In this document: positions 37,091-46,513 of the stretch, in pieces
Numbering within the stretch: position 1 is the stretch's first letter
Layout: each line of letters starts with the position of its first letter
Assembly: GCF_003096715.1 (NCBI RefSeq)
Contig: NZ_QEOL01000007.1
Coordinates: 1 to 64,000, forward strand
DNA: 64,000 nucleotides
Reading direction: 5' to 3'
Origin: Paraburkholderia silvatlantica
Lineage (GTDB): Bacteria; Pseudomonadota; Gammaproteobacteria; Burkholderiales; Burkholderiaceae
Translations under genes and position numbers: made by a program
Notes under the pieces: model-generated
What the model was told of the DNA's origin: nothing
Database searches by the model: none
Seen by the model: the letters and a program-made list of their open reading frames with translations, nothing else

Positions 37091-39688
37091 TTAGTGCACC
37101 ACGCGCTCGAACACGAACTTGCCGTCGTGCACATCGACGGGAATCACATCCTTCGGTCCGAACTTGCCGGCGAGGATCAGCTTGGCGACCGGGTTCTCGA
37201 TCTCCTGCTGAATCGCGCGCTTGAGCGGCCGTGCGCCGAACAGCGGGTCGTAGCCGACCTTGGCGATCTGGCCCAGCGCCTCGTCCGACACCATGAGCTC
37301 CATGTCGAGCTTCTCCAGACGCTCGCGCAGACGCTGCAGCTGGATCTTCGCAATCGACTCGATATTCGAGCGATCGAGCGCATGGAACACCACGACCTCG
37401 TCGATCCGGTTCAGGAACTCGGGGCGGAACTGCTGCTTCACTTCGTTCCATACGGCGTCCTTCACGGCTTCCTGCGGCTCGCCCGCCATCGCCTGAATCA
37501 GGTGCGAACCGAGGTTGGACGTCATCACGATCACGGTGTTCTTGAAGTCGACGGTGCGGCCCTGGCCATCGGTCATGCGGCCGTCGTCGAGCACCTGCAG
37601 CAGCACGTTGAACACGTCCGGGTGCGCCTTTTCGACTTCGTCGAGCAGGATCACGCTATACGGCTTGCGGCGCACGGCCTCGGTCAGATAGCCGCCTTCT
37701 TCGTAGCCCACGTATCCCGGCGGCGCGCCGATCAAGCGCGCCACGCTGTGCTTCTCCATGAACTCGCTCATGTCGATGCGGATGAGGTGATCCTCCGAAT
37801 CGAACAGGAAGCCCGCCAGCGCCTTGCACAACTCGGTCTTGCCCACACCCGTCGGCCCGAGGAACAGAAACGAGCCGTACGGCCGGTTCGGGTCCGAGAG
37901 ACCGGCGCGCGAGCGGCGAATCGCGTCGGCAACGGCGGAAATGGCCTCGTCCTGGCCCACCACGCGCTCGTGCAGCTTCTCTTCGATTTGCAGCAGCTTT
38001 TCGCGCTCGCCCTGCATCATGCGCGAAACCGGAATGCCGGTCGAACGCGACACGACTTCCGCGATTTCCTCGGCGCCCACGAGCGTGCGCAGCAGGCGCA
38101 ACCGCGTGGGGTTGTTCTGCTCGTTCGCCTCGGCCAGCGCCACCTGCTTGAGCTGCGCTTCGAGTTCCGGCAGCTTGCCGTACTGCAGTTCCGCCACCTT
38201 CTCGAGCTTGCCTTCGCGCTGGAAGCGATTGATCTCCGCGCGCACGCGGTCGATCTCTTCCTTGATCTGCGCACCGCCCTGCACCGCGGCCTTCTCGGTG
38301 GTCCAGATCTCTTCGAGGTCCTTATATTCGAGGCTCAGCCGGTCGATCTCTTCCTCGATCAGCTGCAGACGCTTTTGCGACGCTTCGTCCTTCTCCTTCT
38401 TGACGGCCTCGCGCTCGATCTTCAGCTGGATCAGGCGGCGATCGAGCTTGTCCATGGCTTCGGGCTTCGAGTCGATTTCCATCTTGATCTTCGAAGCGGC
38501 TTCGTCGATCAGGTCGATGGCCTTGTCCGGCAGGAAACGGTCGGTGATATAGCGATGCGAGAGTTCGGCCGCCGCGACGATCGCCGGGTCGGTGATTTCC
38601 ACGCCGTGGTGCAGCTCGTACTTCTCCTTCAGGCCGCGCAGGATCGCGATGGTCGCCTCGACCGACGGTTCATCGACGAGCACCTTCTGGAAGCGGCGTT
38701 CGAGCGCGGCGTCCTTTTCGATGTACTTGCGATATTCGTCGAGCGTCGTTGCGCCGATGCAATGCAGTTCGCCGCGCGACAGCGCCGGCTTGAGCATGTT
38801 GCCCGCGTCCATCGCGCCTTCGGCCTTGCCCGCGCCGACCATCGTGTGAATTTCGTCGATGAAGACGATGGTCTGCCCCTCGTCCTTGGCGATGTCGTTG
38901 AGCACGGCCTTCAGGCGTTCCTCGAACTCGCCGCGATATTTCGCGCCGGCGAGCAGCGCGGCCATATCGAGCGAGAGCACGCGCTTGCCCTTGAGCGTTT
39001 CGGGCACTTCACCGTTGACGATGCGCTGCGCGAGCCCTTCGACGATGGCCGTCTTGCCCACGCCAGGCTCGCCGATCAGCACCGGATTGTTCTTGGTGCG
39101 GCGTTGCAGGATCTGGATCGAGCGGCGGATTTCGTCGTCGCGGCCGATCACGGGGTCGAGCTTGCCCGAACGCGCGCGCTCGGTCAGATCGACGGTGTAC
39201 TTCTTGAGCGCTTCGCGCTGGCTCTCGGCGTCCTGGCTGTGCACCTGAGCGCCGCCGCGCACCGCGACGATCGCGGCTTCGAGCGCCTTGCGCGTCAAGC
39301 CGTGCTGGCGCGCGAGACGACCCGCTTCGCCCTTGTCCTCGGAAACGGCGAGCAGGAACATCTCGCTCGCGATGTACGTGTCGTTGAGCTTCTGCGCTTC
39401 CTTGTCGGCCTGATTGAGCAGACCCGTGAGTTCGCGGCCGATCTGCACGTTGCCGTCGGTGCCCTGCACCTGCGGCAAGCGGTTGATGGCGTCGTTCAGC
39501 GTGTTCTGCAGCGCCTGGACCTGCACGCCCGCACGCGACATGAGCGAGCGCGCGGAGCCGTCCTGCTGCGCGACGAGCGCCGCCAGCAGGTGAACAGGCT
39601 CGATGTACTGGTTATCGTGGCCCACCGCGAGGCTTTGCGCGTCGGCGATGGCTTCCTGGAACTTGGTGGTGAGTTTGTCGATTCTCAT
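37091..39688 (-). CDS. clpB: ATP-dependent disaggregase ClpB
   Basis: This 865-residue Hsp100 chaperone dissolves protein aggregates with DnaK. The N-terminal Clp repeat domain (residues 1-150), NBD1 with GEPGVGKTA (about residue 207), the coiled-coil M domain (about 410-530, with [17 protein letters not shown]) and NBD2 with GPTGVGKTE (about 608) are all present. The length matches E. coli ClpB. A heat-shock promoter lies just upstream. Confidence 0.98.
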   Translation of the reverse strand: MRIDKLTTKFQEAIADAQSLAVGHDNQYIEPVHLLAALVAQQDGSARSLMSRAGVQVQALQNTLNDAINRLPQVQGTDGNVQIGRELTGLLNQADKEAQKLNDTYIASEMFLLAVSEDKGEAGRLARQHGLTRKALEAAIVAVRGGAQVHSQDAESQREALKKYTVDLTERARSGKLDPVIGRDDEIRRSIQILQRRTKNNPVLIGEPGVGKTAIVEGLAQRIVNGEVPETLKGKRVLSLDMAALLAGAKYRGEFEERLKAVLNDIAKDEGQTIVFIDEIHTMVGAGKAEGAMDAGNMLKPALSRGELHCIGATTLDEYRKYIEKDAALERRFQKVLVDEPSVEATIAILRGLKEKYELHHGVEITDPAIVAAAELSHRYITDRFLPDKAIDLIDEAASKIKMEIDSKPEAMDKLDRRLIQLKIEREAVKKEKDEASQKRLQLIEEEIDRLSLEYKDLEEIWTTEKAAVQGGAQIKEEIDRVRAEINRFQREGKLEKVAELQYGKLPELEAQLKQVALAEANEQNNPTRLRLLRTLVGAEEIAEVVSRSTGIPVSRMMQGEREKLLQIEEKLHERVVGQDEAISAVADAIRRSRAGLSDPNRPYGSFLFLGPTGVGKTELCKALAGFLFDSEDHLIRIDMSEFMEKHSVARLIGAPPGYVGYEEGGYLTEAVRRKPYSVILLDEVEKAHPDVFNVLLQVLDDGRMTDGQGRTVDFKNTVIVMTSNLGSHLIQAMAGEPQEAVKDAVWNEVKQQFRPEFLNRIDEVVVFHALDRSNIESIAKIQLQRLRERLEKLDMELMVSDEALGQIAKVGYDPLFGARPLKRAIQQEIENPVAKLILAGKFGPKDVIPVDVHDGKFVFERVVH

Positions 39689-39725
39689 TTGATGCGAGGC
39701 CTCCAGATTTCTAGACTGTCACCAA

Positions 39726-39753
39726 ATTTGAGGGGGGACGCGCCGGTTTCAAG
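39726..39753 (-). promoter_or_regulatory. Sigma-32 heat-shock promoter of clpB
   Basis: On the minus strand CTTGAAA (39753-39747) is followed by 11 bases and CCCCTCAAAT, close to the heat-shock consensus CTTGAAA / CCCCATNT. It lies about 40 bases upstream of the clpB ATG. Confidence 0.7.
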
Positions 39754-39940
39754 CGCTTTGGCGTCATTTTTTCCGATTTGCGGGATTCGGGCGCGGACAG
39801 CGTCCAGCGGCAATGCCTGCCGAGGCGTGAAAAAAAGGGGAAAGACTGCGCGGCGGCCGCCGCGGCACGAGCCGACGCGCGCGGTTGAGTGCCGCGGCGC
39901 GAAAGAGAAGAAAAAATGGGGAGGCGCGCTGATGCGCGCT

Positions 39941-40441
39941 TCAATGCTCGCGCGAAGACGCAGGTCGAGCCGCCTGCGCGCGCGGCGTGAACTGGATCGG
40001 CGCGAGGCCGAGCAGTCCGGTCAGTTCGCCTGCCGGCTGCGCCAGCTCGCCGATGGTATGGCGGTCGAGTTCTGCGAGGAACGCGTCGCGCGCCGCCGCC
40101 AGTGCGTGCTTGAGCCGGCACTGCGGCTCGATGACGCAGCTACGCCGGTCGCCGTGTTCGTCCGGAAAGCAGCCGACGAGCGAGAAGTCGCTCTCGGTCT
40201 CACGGACGACTGCGCCAACGCTCAGATCGAGCGAAGCCGGCGCGAGCCGCAAGCCCCCATTGCGCCCGCGTACGGTGTCGACCCAGCCAAGCTCGCCAAG
40301 GCGCTGCACGACTTTCATCAGATGATTCTTCGAAACGCCGTAGGCGTCCGAAATCTCCTGGATCGTGGCGAGGCTGTCGCGACGCAGCGCGAGATACAAC
40401 ATCACGCGCAACGAATAGTCGGTGTAGTCGGTCAGTCTCAT
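39941..40441 (-). CDS. nsrR: Rrf2 family iron-sulfur repressor, NsrR-like
   Basis: This 166-residue regulator has an N-terminal winged helix (MRLTDYTDYSLRVMLYLALR; recognition helix SKNHLMKVVQRLGELG) and three cysteines at positions 91, 102 and 108, which ligate the Fe-S cluster that senses nitric oxide. The start MRLTxxTDYxLR is typical of NsrR rather than IscR. It is divergent from a truncated haemoglobin, with an NsrR-type dyad in between. The Ala/Arg-rich C-terminal end is longer than in E. coli. Confidence 0.88.
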   Translation of the reverse strand: MRLTDYTDYSLRVMLYLALRRDSLATIQEISDAYGVSKNHLMKVVQRLGELGWVDTVRGRNGGLRLAPASLDLSVGAVVRETESDFSLVGCFPDEHGDRRSCVIEPQCRLKHALAAARDAFLAELDRHTIGELAQPAGELTGLLGLAPIQFTPRAQAARPASSREH

Positions 40442-40489
40442 GGCGATGGCGATGACGCAGAGGATGCGGGTGGCAGAATCCCATACAAT

Positions 40490-40512
40490 AACATGCAGGT
40501 AGCATGCAGGTT
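40490..40512. promoter_or_regulatory. NsrR-type operator
   Basis: The 23-bp site reads AACATGCAGGT-A-GCATGCAGGTT. It keeps the 11-1-11 layout of the NsrR consensus (AANATGCATTT and its complement), with ATGCA in both halves and matching outer AA and TT. It lies 49 bases upstream of the regulator and overlaps the likely -35 of a promoter towards the globin gene (TATCAT at 40527-40532). Confidence 0.65.
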
Positions 40513-40649
40513 TTGCCTGGACTGGGTATCATTGTCGCTTCGATGGTCACTTCGCAGTGCCTGGCAGCTTGCATGCGGCCCACTGCCGCATCGTGCCGGC
40601 GCCCCGCCGCCGCCTACTCCAGGCACTCCAGGTATCGCCCAGGCCCCAA

Positions 40650-41210
40650 ATGACTCGTCCCGACATCCGCCCCGCTGCCGAACTGCACGCTCTGCCAACC
40701 GAAGAGAACGTCCGCGAACTCGTCTACGCGTTCTACGACCGCGTGCGCGACGACGCCATGCTCGGCCCGGTATTCGACGGCGTGCTCGCCGGACGGTGGG
40801 ACGAACATCTGCCCAAGATGTGCCGCTTCTGGTCGAGCCTCGTGCTCGGCACCAAAAGCTACCGCGGCAATGTGCAGCAGGCGCATGATCCGGTGCCCGG
40901 TGTCGAGCCTCGGCATTTCAGCCGCTGGCTCTATCTTTTCCTCGATACGGTTCAGGCCCGCTACGAGCCCGCGGCGGCGGTGCAGTTCATGGAACCCGCG
41001 CTGCGGATTGCGCAAAGCCTGCAACTCAGCCGCTTTGGCTGGGACTACACGATTCCCCCCGAGCAACAGGCGCTTCTCGATCGCGTAGCGCCGCGCAGGC
41101 GCCCTCCCGGACACGGCCACGACCTGCCCACGCGCCCGGCCGGAGAACCGTTTCCGGCCCGTTTCGTTGGCCGCCAGATGCATGTGGACGAGAGCACGCC
41201 GGCAGAGTGA
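40650..41210 (+). CDS. Group III truncated haemoglobin
   Basis: The 186-residue protein has a trHb3 core (about residues 15-135): VRELVYAFYDRVRDDAMLGPVF, WDEHLPKMCRFWSSLVLGTKSYRGN, and HFSRWLYLFLDTV, where the His is the probable proximal haem ligand. Such globins bind O2 or NO and are linked to nitrosative stress. A Pro/Arg-rich C-terminal extension of about 45 residues is unusual for a family near 135 residues. It is divergent from the NsrR-like gene and probably repressed by it. Confidence 0.88.
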   Translation: MTRPDIRPAAELHALPTEENVRELVYAFYDRVRDDAMLGPVFDGVLAGRWDEHLPKMCRFWSSLVLGTKSYRGNVQQAHDPVPGVEPRHFSRWLYLFLDTVQARYEPAAAVQFMEPALRIAQSLQLSRFGWDYTIPPEQQALLDRVAPRRRPPGHGHDLPTRPAGEPFPARFVGRQMHVDESTPAE

Positions 41211-41335
41211 GCGCATCTGCTTCGAGCGAGGTGCCGGAATGGGCGGTTAGTTGCGTTAATTGGTTGGATTAGAAGTTGCGTTAGATAGGGGCACGGGTGA
41301 GCTGAATCCATCCCTTCGCCCCGGCGGACGAACGC

Positions 41336-41818
41336 CTAGCTGGATTCCCGCGAGGCATTCCCCGAAGCCACGCCCCAGCGCGCCAGCGCCGTATCGTCGC
41401 TCTCGCGGGCGTCGACCCAGCGTGCGCCCTGCTCCGTCTCTTCCTTCTTCCAGAACGGCGCCTCAGTCTTGAGGTAGTCCATGACGAACTCGCAGGACGC
41501 GAAGGCGTCGCCGCGATGCTTCGAGGTGGTCGCGACGAGCACGATCTGGTCGAGGGGCGCGAGCTTGCCCACCCGGTGCACGATCAGCACCTCGATGCCC
41601 GCCCAGCGCCGCTGCGCCTCTGCGACGATCGCCTCCAGCGCCTTCTCGGTCATGCCCGGGTAGTGCTCGAGCTCGAGCGAGGCGATCGTGCTGCCGTCGT
41701 TCAGATCGCGCACCGTGCCGACGAAGCACGCCACAGCGCCGATTGCCGGATTGCGCGCACGCAGCTGCGCAACCTCGGTCGTGAGGTCGAAATCTTCCGT
41801 TTGCACGCGCACGGGCAT
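41336..41818 (-). CDS. moaE: Molybdopterin synthase catalytic subunit
   Basis: MoaE (160 residues) converts precursor Z (cPMP) to molybdopterin using sulfur from MoaD. Motifs seen are GAVACFVGTVRDLNDG (about residues 27-42), LELEHYPGM, and SKHRGDAFASCEFVMDYLKTEAPFWKKE with the active-site lysines. It follows moaD by 19 bases in a moeA-moaD-moaE operon. Confidence 0.96.
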   Translation of the reverse strand: MPVRVQTEDFDLTTEVAQLRARNPAIGAVACFVGTVRDLNDGSTIASLELEHYPGMTEKALEAIVAEAQRRWAGIEVLIVHRVGKLAPLDQIVLVATTSKHRGDAFASCEFVMDYLKTEAPFWKKEETEQGARWVDARESDDTALARWGVASGNASRESS

Positions 41819-41837
41819 CGTGAGTCTCCTGTTGCGC

Positions 41838-42095
41838 TCAGCCGCCCGTCACAGGCGGGAAAAACGCCACCTCGCAGCCCTCCGTGATGCGCGTGCGCGG
41901 ATCCGTCATCACGTGATTGCAGGCCATGCGCAGCGCGCGGCCTTCCGCCAGCGTCTCGGCCCATACACCACCGCGCGCACGCAGCCAGCCGCGCACGTCG
42001 CCGACCGTCACGACGGCATCCGGCAGCGTGACCGTTTCGTCTGCGACGCCAAGCGCCTCGCGCACACTCGCAAAAAATTTCAACTGGATCTTCAT
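41838..42095 (-). CDS. moaD: Molybdopterin synthase sulfur carrier subunit
   Basis: This 85-residue ubiquitin-like protein ends in the obligatory Gly-Gly (FFPPVTGG), which is thiocarboxylated to deliver sulfur. The start at 42095 (MKIQLKFFASVREALG) is typical; a TTG at 42110 would add five residues and is less likely. It lies between moeA and moaE. Confidence 0.95.
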   Translation of the reverse strand: MKIQLKFFASVREALGVADETVTLPDAVVTVGDVRGWLRARGGVWAETLAEGRALRMACNHVMTDPRTRITEGCEVAFFPPVTGG

Positions 42096-42120
42096 CGCTC
42101 GGTATTTCAAACAGGGCTTT

Positions 42121-43398
42121 TCAGTACAGCAATTCGGTGAAGGGTATAAATCGCACGGTCTCGCCCGCGCTGATCGCGTGATTGGGCGGATTATCGATGA
42201 GACCGTCGCCCCAGACCGTGGAGGTCAGGACCGCCGAACTCTGGTTCGGGAACAGGTCGAGACCGCCAGCCGGGTTCACGCGCGCACGCAGGAATTCGTT
42301 GCGGCGGTCGCTCTTCGCCTGGGTGAAGTCGGCGCGCAGCGAGAGCGCGCGCGGACTCACGTGCGTCGCGCCCGCGAGCCGCAGCAGAAACGGCCGCACG
42401 AACAACAGAAAGGTGACGAAGCTCGACACCGGGTTGCCCGGCAGCCCGATGAAGAATGCCTCGCCGGCCGCCGCGTCCGTCGCCCCTTGCGCCCGGCTCA
42501 CCGCGCCGAACGCGAGCGGCTTGCCCGGTTTCATGGCGATCTGCCACAGGTTGATGCGGCCTTCGGCCTCGACCGCGGGCCGCACATGATCCTCTTCGCC
42601 GACCGAGACCCCGCCCGAGGTGAGGATGAGGTCGTGGGCGGCGGCCGCCTCGCGCAGCGTCGCGCGCGTGACGTCGAGCTCGTCCGGCACGATGCCGTAG
42701 TCGGTGACTTCGCAGCCGAGGTTACGCAAGAGGCCCGTGAGCGTGAAGCGGTTCGAGTTGTAGATCGCGCCGGGCCTGAGCGGCTCGCCCGGCATCGTCA
42801 GTTCGTCGCCGGTGAAGAACACCGCGACCTTCACGCGGCGCACGACGGTGAGCGCGGCGCAGCCGACCGACGCCGCGAGCCCGAGCGCCGCCGGCGTGAG
42901 ACGCGTACCCGCCGGCAGGATCACCGTGTTCTTGCGGATATCCGCGCCCTGGGCCGTGATCCATTCGCCCGCCTTGGGCGTGTGCACAAAAGTGACGGCG
43001 CCTTGCGCGGCCTCGGTCTGCTCCTGCATCACCACGGCGTCCGCGCCCGGCGGCACCGTCGCGCCCGTGAAGATGCGCGCCGCCGTGCCCGCCGCGAGCG
43101 GCTGTGGCGCGTGGCCCGCGGGAATGCGCTGCGAGACCGGCAGATGACGGCTGCCCTGCGCGAGATCGGCCACGCGCACCGCGTAGCCGTCCATCGCGCT
43201 GGTGTGCATCGGCGGCACGTCGAGCGGCGAGACGACGTCTTCGGCGAGCACGCGGTTCAGCGCATCGAACGTCGAAATCGTTTCGGCGACGGCGAGCGGC
43301 TGCGCCGCGGCAAGCAGCGTGGCGAGGGCGTCGGCGGTGGAGAGCATCGGCGCGCGCGGCGCGGGCGCAGCGGAAGACGGGGACGTAGGCGTGGACAT
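42121..43398 (-). CDS. moeA: Molybdopterin molybdenumtransferase
   Basis: MoeA (425 residues) inserts molybdenum into adenylylated molybdopterin. Signatures include PPMHTSAMDGYAVRVAD (about residues 65-80), FTGATVPPGADAVVMQE, and TSGGVSVGEEDHV, the MPT-binding motif. It heads the moeA-moaD-moaE run, and moaD starts 25 bases after it. The N-terminal 15 residues are Pro/Ala/Ser-rich. Confidence 0.96.
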   Translation of the reverse strand: MSTPTSPSSAAPAPRAPMLSTADALATLLAAAQPLAVAETISTFDALNRVLAEDVVSPLDVPPMHTSAMDGYAVRVADLAQGSRHLPVSQRIPAGHAPQPLAAGTAARIFTGATVPPGADAVVMQEQTEAAQGAVTFVHTPKAGEWITAQGADIRKNTVILPAGTRLTPAALGLAASVGCAALTVVRRVKVAVFFTGDELTMPGEPLRPGAIYNSNRFTLTGLLRNLGCEVTDYGIVPDELDVTRATLREAAAAHDLILTSGGVSVGEEDHVRPAVEAEGRINLWQIAMKPGKPLAFGAVSRAQGATDAAAGEAFFIGLPGNPVSSFVTFLLFVRPFLLRLAGATHVSPRALSLRADFTQAKSDRRNEFLRARVNPAGGLDLFPNQSSAVLTSTVWGDGLIDNPPNHAISAGETVRFIPFTELLY

Positions 43399-43659
43399 CG
43401 AGGTCGTCTCGGACTTGGCGGTGGGGCCGCCGGCAGCGGTTGGTCTGCCGTTATTGTAGCGGCGCGATCGGCGCGCTGTGCCGTGTGCCGTGGATATCCC
43501 TGGCGTGCAAGACGTGCAATCGTTACGTGCGAGTGCGCAGGATCGGCGGGAGCGCTGCAGCAGGCGAGTCGGACCAACCCGCCGCCTGAAAGCCGATGCG
43601 ATGTCGACGCGATGTCGACGCGCCGGGGCCGCAAGCCGATCCGGCCCCGGCTGCGCCGA

Positions 43660-45111
43660 TCAGTGCGCCGTATGAGCGGCGATATAGTCCTTCACGCGCC
43701 GGGCGTCGGCAGGCACGACTTCGAAACGCTGCGGCAGCGCCTCGATGCCTTCGAACGCCGCCGGACGCTCCGGCTCACGGTCCAGCGCTTCGCGGATCGT
43801 CTCGCCGAACTTCACCGGCTGCGCGGTTTCGAGCACGATCATCGGTACGCCCGGCTGCAGGTGTTCGCGGGCGACCTTCACGCCGTCGGCCGTGTGGGTG
43901 TCGATCATCGTCCTGTAGCGCGCGTAGATGTCGCGAATCGTGGCGATGCGGTCGTCGTGGCTGCTGCGGCCCGAAACGAAGCCGAACTGCCTGACGCGCG
44001 CGAAGTCGCCGCTCGCCACGAGATCGAAGCCGCCCTTTTCCTCGACGTCGCGGAACAGTTGCGTCACGCGCGCCGGATCGCGGCCGAGCAGGTCGTAGAC
44101 GAAGCGCTCGAAGTTCGACGCCTTCGAGATGTCCATGCTCGGGCTCGTCGTGTGATACGTCTCGGCCGAGCCGCGCACGCGATAAATGCCGGTGCGGAAG
44201 AACTCGTCGAGCACGTCGTTCTCGTTGGTCGCGACCACGAGCTTCTCGATCGGCAGGCCCATCATGCGCGCGATGTGGCCCGCGCACACGTTGCCGAAGT
44301 TGCCCGAGGGCACCGTGAACGAGACGCGCTCGCCGTTCGACTTCGTCGCCGCGAAGTAGCCGGCGAAGTAGTACACGACCTGGGCCACGACGCGCGCCCA
44401 GTTGATCGAGTTGACCGTGCCGATCTTCTGCTGCGCCTTGAACGCGTGGTCGTTCGACACCGCCTTGACGATGTCCTGGCAATCGTCGAACACGCCTTCC
44501 ACGGCGAGGTTGAAGATGTTCGGATCCTGCAGGCTGAACATCTGCGCCGTCTGGAACGCGCTCATCTTCTTGTGCGGCGAAAGCATGAACACGCGCACGC
44601 CTTTCTTGCCGCGCATGGCGTATTCAGCCGCGCTGCCGGTGTCCCCCGACGTCGCGCCGAGAATGTTCAGCTCCTGGCCGGCCTTCGCGAGCGCGTACTC
44701 GAACAGGTTGCCGAGCAGCTGCATCGCCATGTCCTTGAACGCGAGCGTCGGACCGTTCGAGAGTTCGAGCAGCGAGAGCTGCGCGCCGTTTTCCTCGCCA
44801 AGCGTGGTGAGCGGCGTGATCTTGCTCGCGTCTTCGCCGTGGCGCACGTTGCGGTACGTCTCGCCGGTGTAGGTGCGGTGCGTGATGTCGCGCAGATCCT
44901 CGGCCGGAATGTCGCCGGCGAACTTCGAGAGGATCTCGAACGCGAGATCCGCGTACGAAAGGCCGCGCCAGCGCGCCAGTTCTTCCTTGCCGATCTGCGG
45001 GTACGCGGCCGGCAGATACAGGCCGCCGTCGCGCGCGAGGCCGCCCAGCAGGATGTCGGAAAACGAATGATGCTCGCCGGCGCCCGCGCCGCGCGTAGAT
45101 ACGTAATTCAT
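43660..45111 (-). CDS. thrC: Threonine synthase
   Basis: This 483-residue PLP enzyme converts O-phosphohomoserine to threonine. The N-terminus MNYVSTRGAGAGEHHSFSDI is the long-type threonine synthase signature. The PLP lysine lies in NGPTLAFKDMAMQLLG (about residue 117) and the phosphate-binding loop is GATSGDTGSAAEYAM. It follows hom by 21 bases, forming hom-thrC. Confidence 0.97.
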   Translation of the reverse strand: MNYVSTRGAGAGEHHSFSDILLGGLARDGGLYLPAAYPQIGKEELARWRGLSYADLAFEILSKFAGDIPAEDLRDITHRTYTGETYRNVRHGEDASKITPLTTLGEENGAQLSLLELSNGPTLAFKDMAMQLLGNLFEYALAKAGQELNILGATSGDTGSAAEYAMRGKKGVRVFMLSPHKKMSAFQTAQMFSLQDPNIFNLAVEGVFDDCQDIVKAVSNDHAFKAQQKIGTVNSINWARVVAQVVYYFAGYFAATKSNGERVSFTVPSGNFGNVCAGHIARMMGLPIEKLVVATNENDVLDEFFRTGIYRVRGSAETYHTTSPSMDISKASNFERFVYDLLGRDPARVTQLFRDVEEKGGFDLVASGDFARVRQFGFVSGRSSHDDRIATIRDIYARYRTMIDTHTADGVKVAREHLQPGVPMIVLETAQPVKFGETIREALDREPERPAAFEGIEALPQRFEVVPADARRVKDYIAAHTAH

Positions 45112-45132
45112 GGCAGCAGTTCCAGATTCGCC

Positions 45133-46464
45133 TTAGTTCAGTCCTTCCATGCGCAGCTTCGTGACCGGCGACTTGACCGTCGCGAGCTTTTCGATCTGCG
45201 CGATCGCCGCGTTGACGTTCTTCTCGATCGTCTCGTGCGTGATCAGGATGATGTCGGTTTCCGCCTTGCCTTGCGCGTCGACCTGCTCGGCTTCCTTTTG
45301 CAGCAGCGCGTCGATCGAGATGCCGCTGTCCGCCAGGATGCGCGTGATGGCCGCCATCACGCCGGTCTGGTCCGCCACGCGCAAGCGCAGGTAATAGCCG
45401 CTCGTGACTTCGTCGATCGGCAGGATCGGCGTGTTCGAAAGGCTGTCCGGCTGGAATGCCAGATGCGGCACGCGGTGCTCAGGGTCGGCCGTGTGCAGGC
45501 GCGTCACATCCACGAGATCGGCCACCACGGCGGACGCCGTCGGCTCGGCGCCCGCGCCCTTGCCGTAGTACAGGGTCGTGCCCACGGCGTCGCCATGCAC
45601 GACCACCGCGTTCATCGCGCCTTCCACGTTCGCGAGCAGGCGCTTGGCCGGGATCAGCGTGGGGTGCGTGCGCAGTTCGATGCCGCGATCGGTGCGGCGA
45701 GCGATGCCGAGCAGCTTGATGCGATAGCCCAGTTCTTCCGCGTACCTGATGTCGATGGCATCGAGCTTGCTGATGCCTTCCACGTAGGCCTTATCGAACT
45801 GCACCGGCACGCCGAACGCAATAGCGCTCATGATCGTGGCCTTGTGCGCGGCGTCCACGCCTTCGATGTCGAAGGTCGGATCGGCTTCCGCGTAGCCCAG
45901 TTCCTGCGCGCCCTTCAATGCGGTCGCGAAGTCGAGCCCGCGCTCGCGCATTTCCGAGAGGATGTAGTTCGTCGTGCCGTTGATGATGCCGGCGATGTAC
46001 TGGATGCGGTTGGCCGTGAGGCCTTCGCGCAGCGCCTTGATGATGGGGATGCCGCCGGCCACCGCCGCCTCGAACGCGACCATCACGCCCCGGGCGCGCG
46101 CCGCTTCGAAGATCTCGGTGCCGTGGACCGCCAGCAGCGCCTTGTTCGCCGTGACGACATGCTTGCCGTTGGCAATGGCGCGCAGCACGAGATCCCTCGC
46201 GAGCGTCGTGCCGCCGATCATTTCGGCGACGATCGAAATCGAGGGATCGTCGACCAGGGCGTTGAAATCGGTCGTCAGCTCGACGCTGCCGGCCTCACTG
46301 CCGAGCGCCGCCGCGGCCTTCGCCGGGTTGCGCACAGCGATGCGCGCCACCTCGATGCCGCGGCCCGCGCGGCGTCTGATTTCTTCCTGGTTGCGGCGCA
46401 GTACCGTGAAGGTGCCGCTGCCCACCGTGCCGAAGCCCAGCAGACCTACTTTGATCGGATCCAT
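45133..46464 (-). CDS. hom: Homoserine dehydrogenase
   Basis: This 443-residue enzyme reduces aspartate semialdehyde to homoserine. It begins MDPIKVGLLGFGTVGSGTF (Rossmann motif GFGTVGSG). The catalytic core contains GIINGTTNYILSEM and ELGYAEADPTFDIEGVDAAHK, and a C-terminal ACT domain (YYLRLRVADQTGVMAAITRI) provides feedback control, probably by threonine. It lies between alaA and thrC. Confidence 0.97.
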   Translation of the reverse strand: MDPIKVGLLGFGTVGSGTFTVLRRNQEEIRRRAGRGIEVARIAVRNPAKAAAALGSEAGSVELTTDFNALVDDPSISIVAEMIGGTTLARDLVLRAIANGKHVVTANKALLAVHGTEIFEAARARGVMVAFEAAVAGGIPIIKALREGLTANRIQYIAGIINGTTNYILSEMRERGLDFATALKGAQELGYAEADPTFDIEGVDAAHKATIMSAIAFGVPVQFDKAYVEGISKLDAIDIRYAEELGYRIKLLGIARRTDRGIELRTHPTLIPAKRLLANVEGAMNAVVVHGDAVGTTLYYGKGAGAEPTASAVVADLVDVTRLHTADPEHRVPHLAFQPDSLSNTPILPIDEVTSGYYLRLRVADQTGVMAAITRILADSGISIDALLQKEAEQVDAQGKAETDIILITHETIEKNVNAAIAQIEKLATVKSPVTKLRMEGLN

Positions 46465-46513
46465 GCAGCGTGTGTTCGTCCAAGTGTTTGAAAAGGGAAT
46501 GCGTGTGACTGGC

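Noticed and set aside
36881..40888. A 1335-codon open frame on the plus strand, antisense to clpB
   Set aside because: It runs opposite an unmistakable clpB over its whole length. The high third-position GC of clpB leaves the complementary frame free of stops. The translation is Arg/His/Leu/Val-rich without domain signatures.
41917..46491. A 1524-codon open frame on the plus strand, antisense to moaD, moeA, thrC and hom
   Set aside because: Same cause as above: it spans four well-supported minus-strand genes and the spaces between them, has no ribosome binding site at its start, and shows no family motif.
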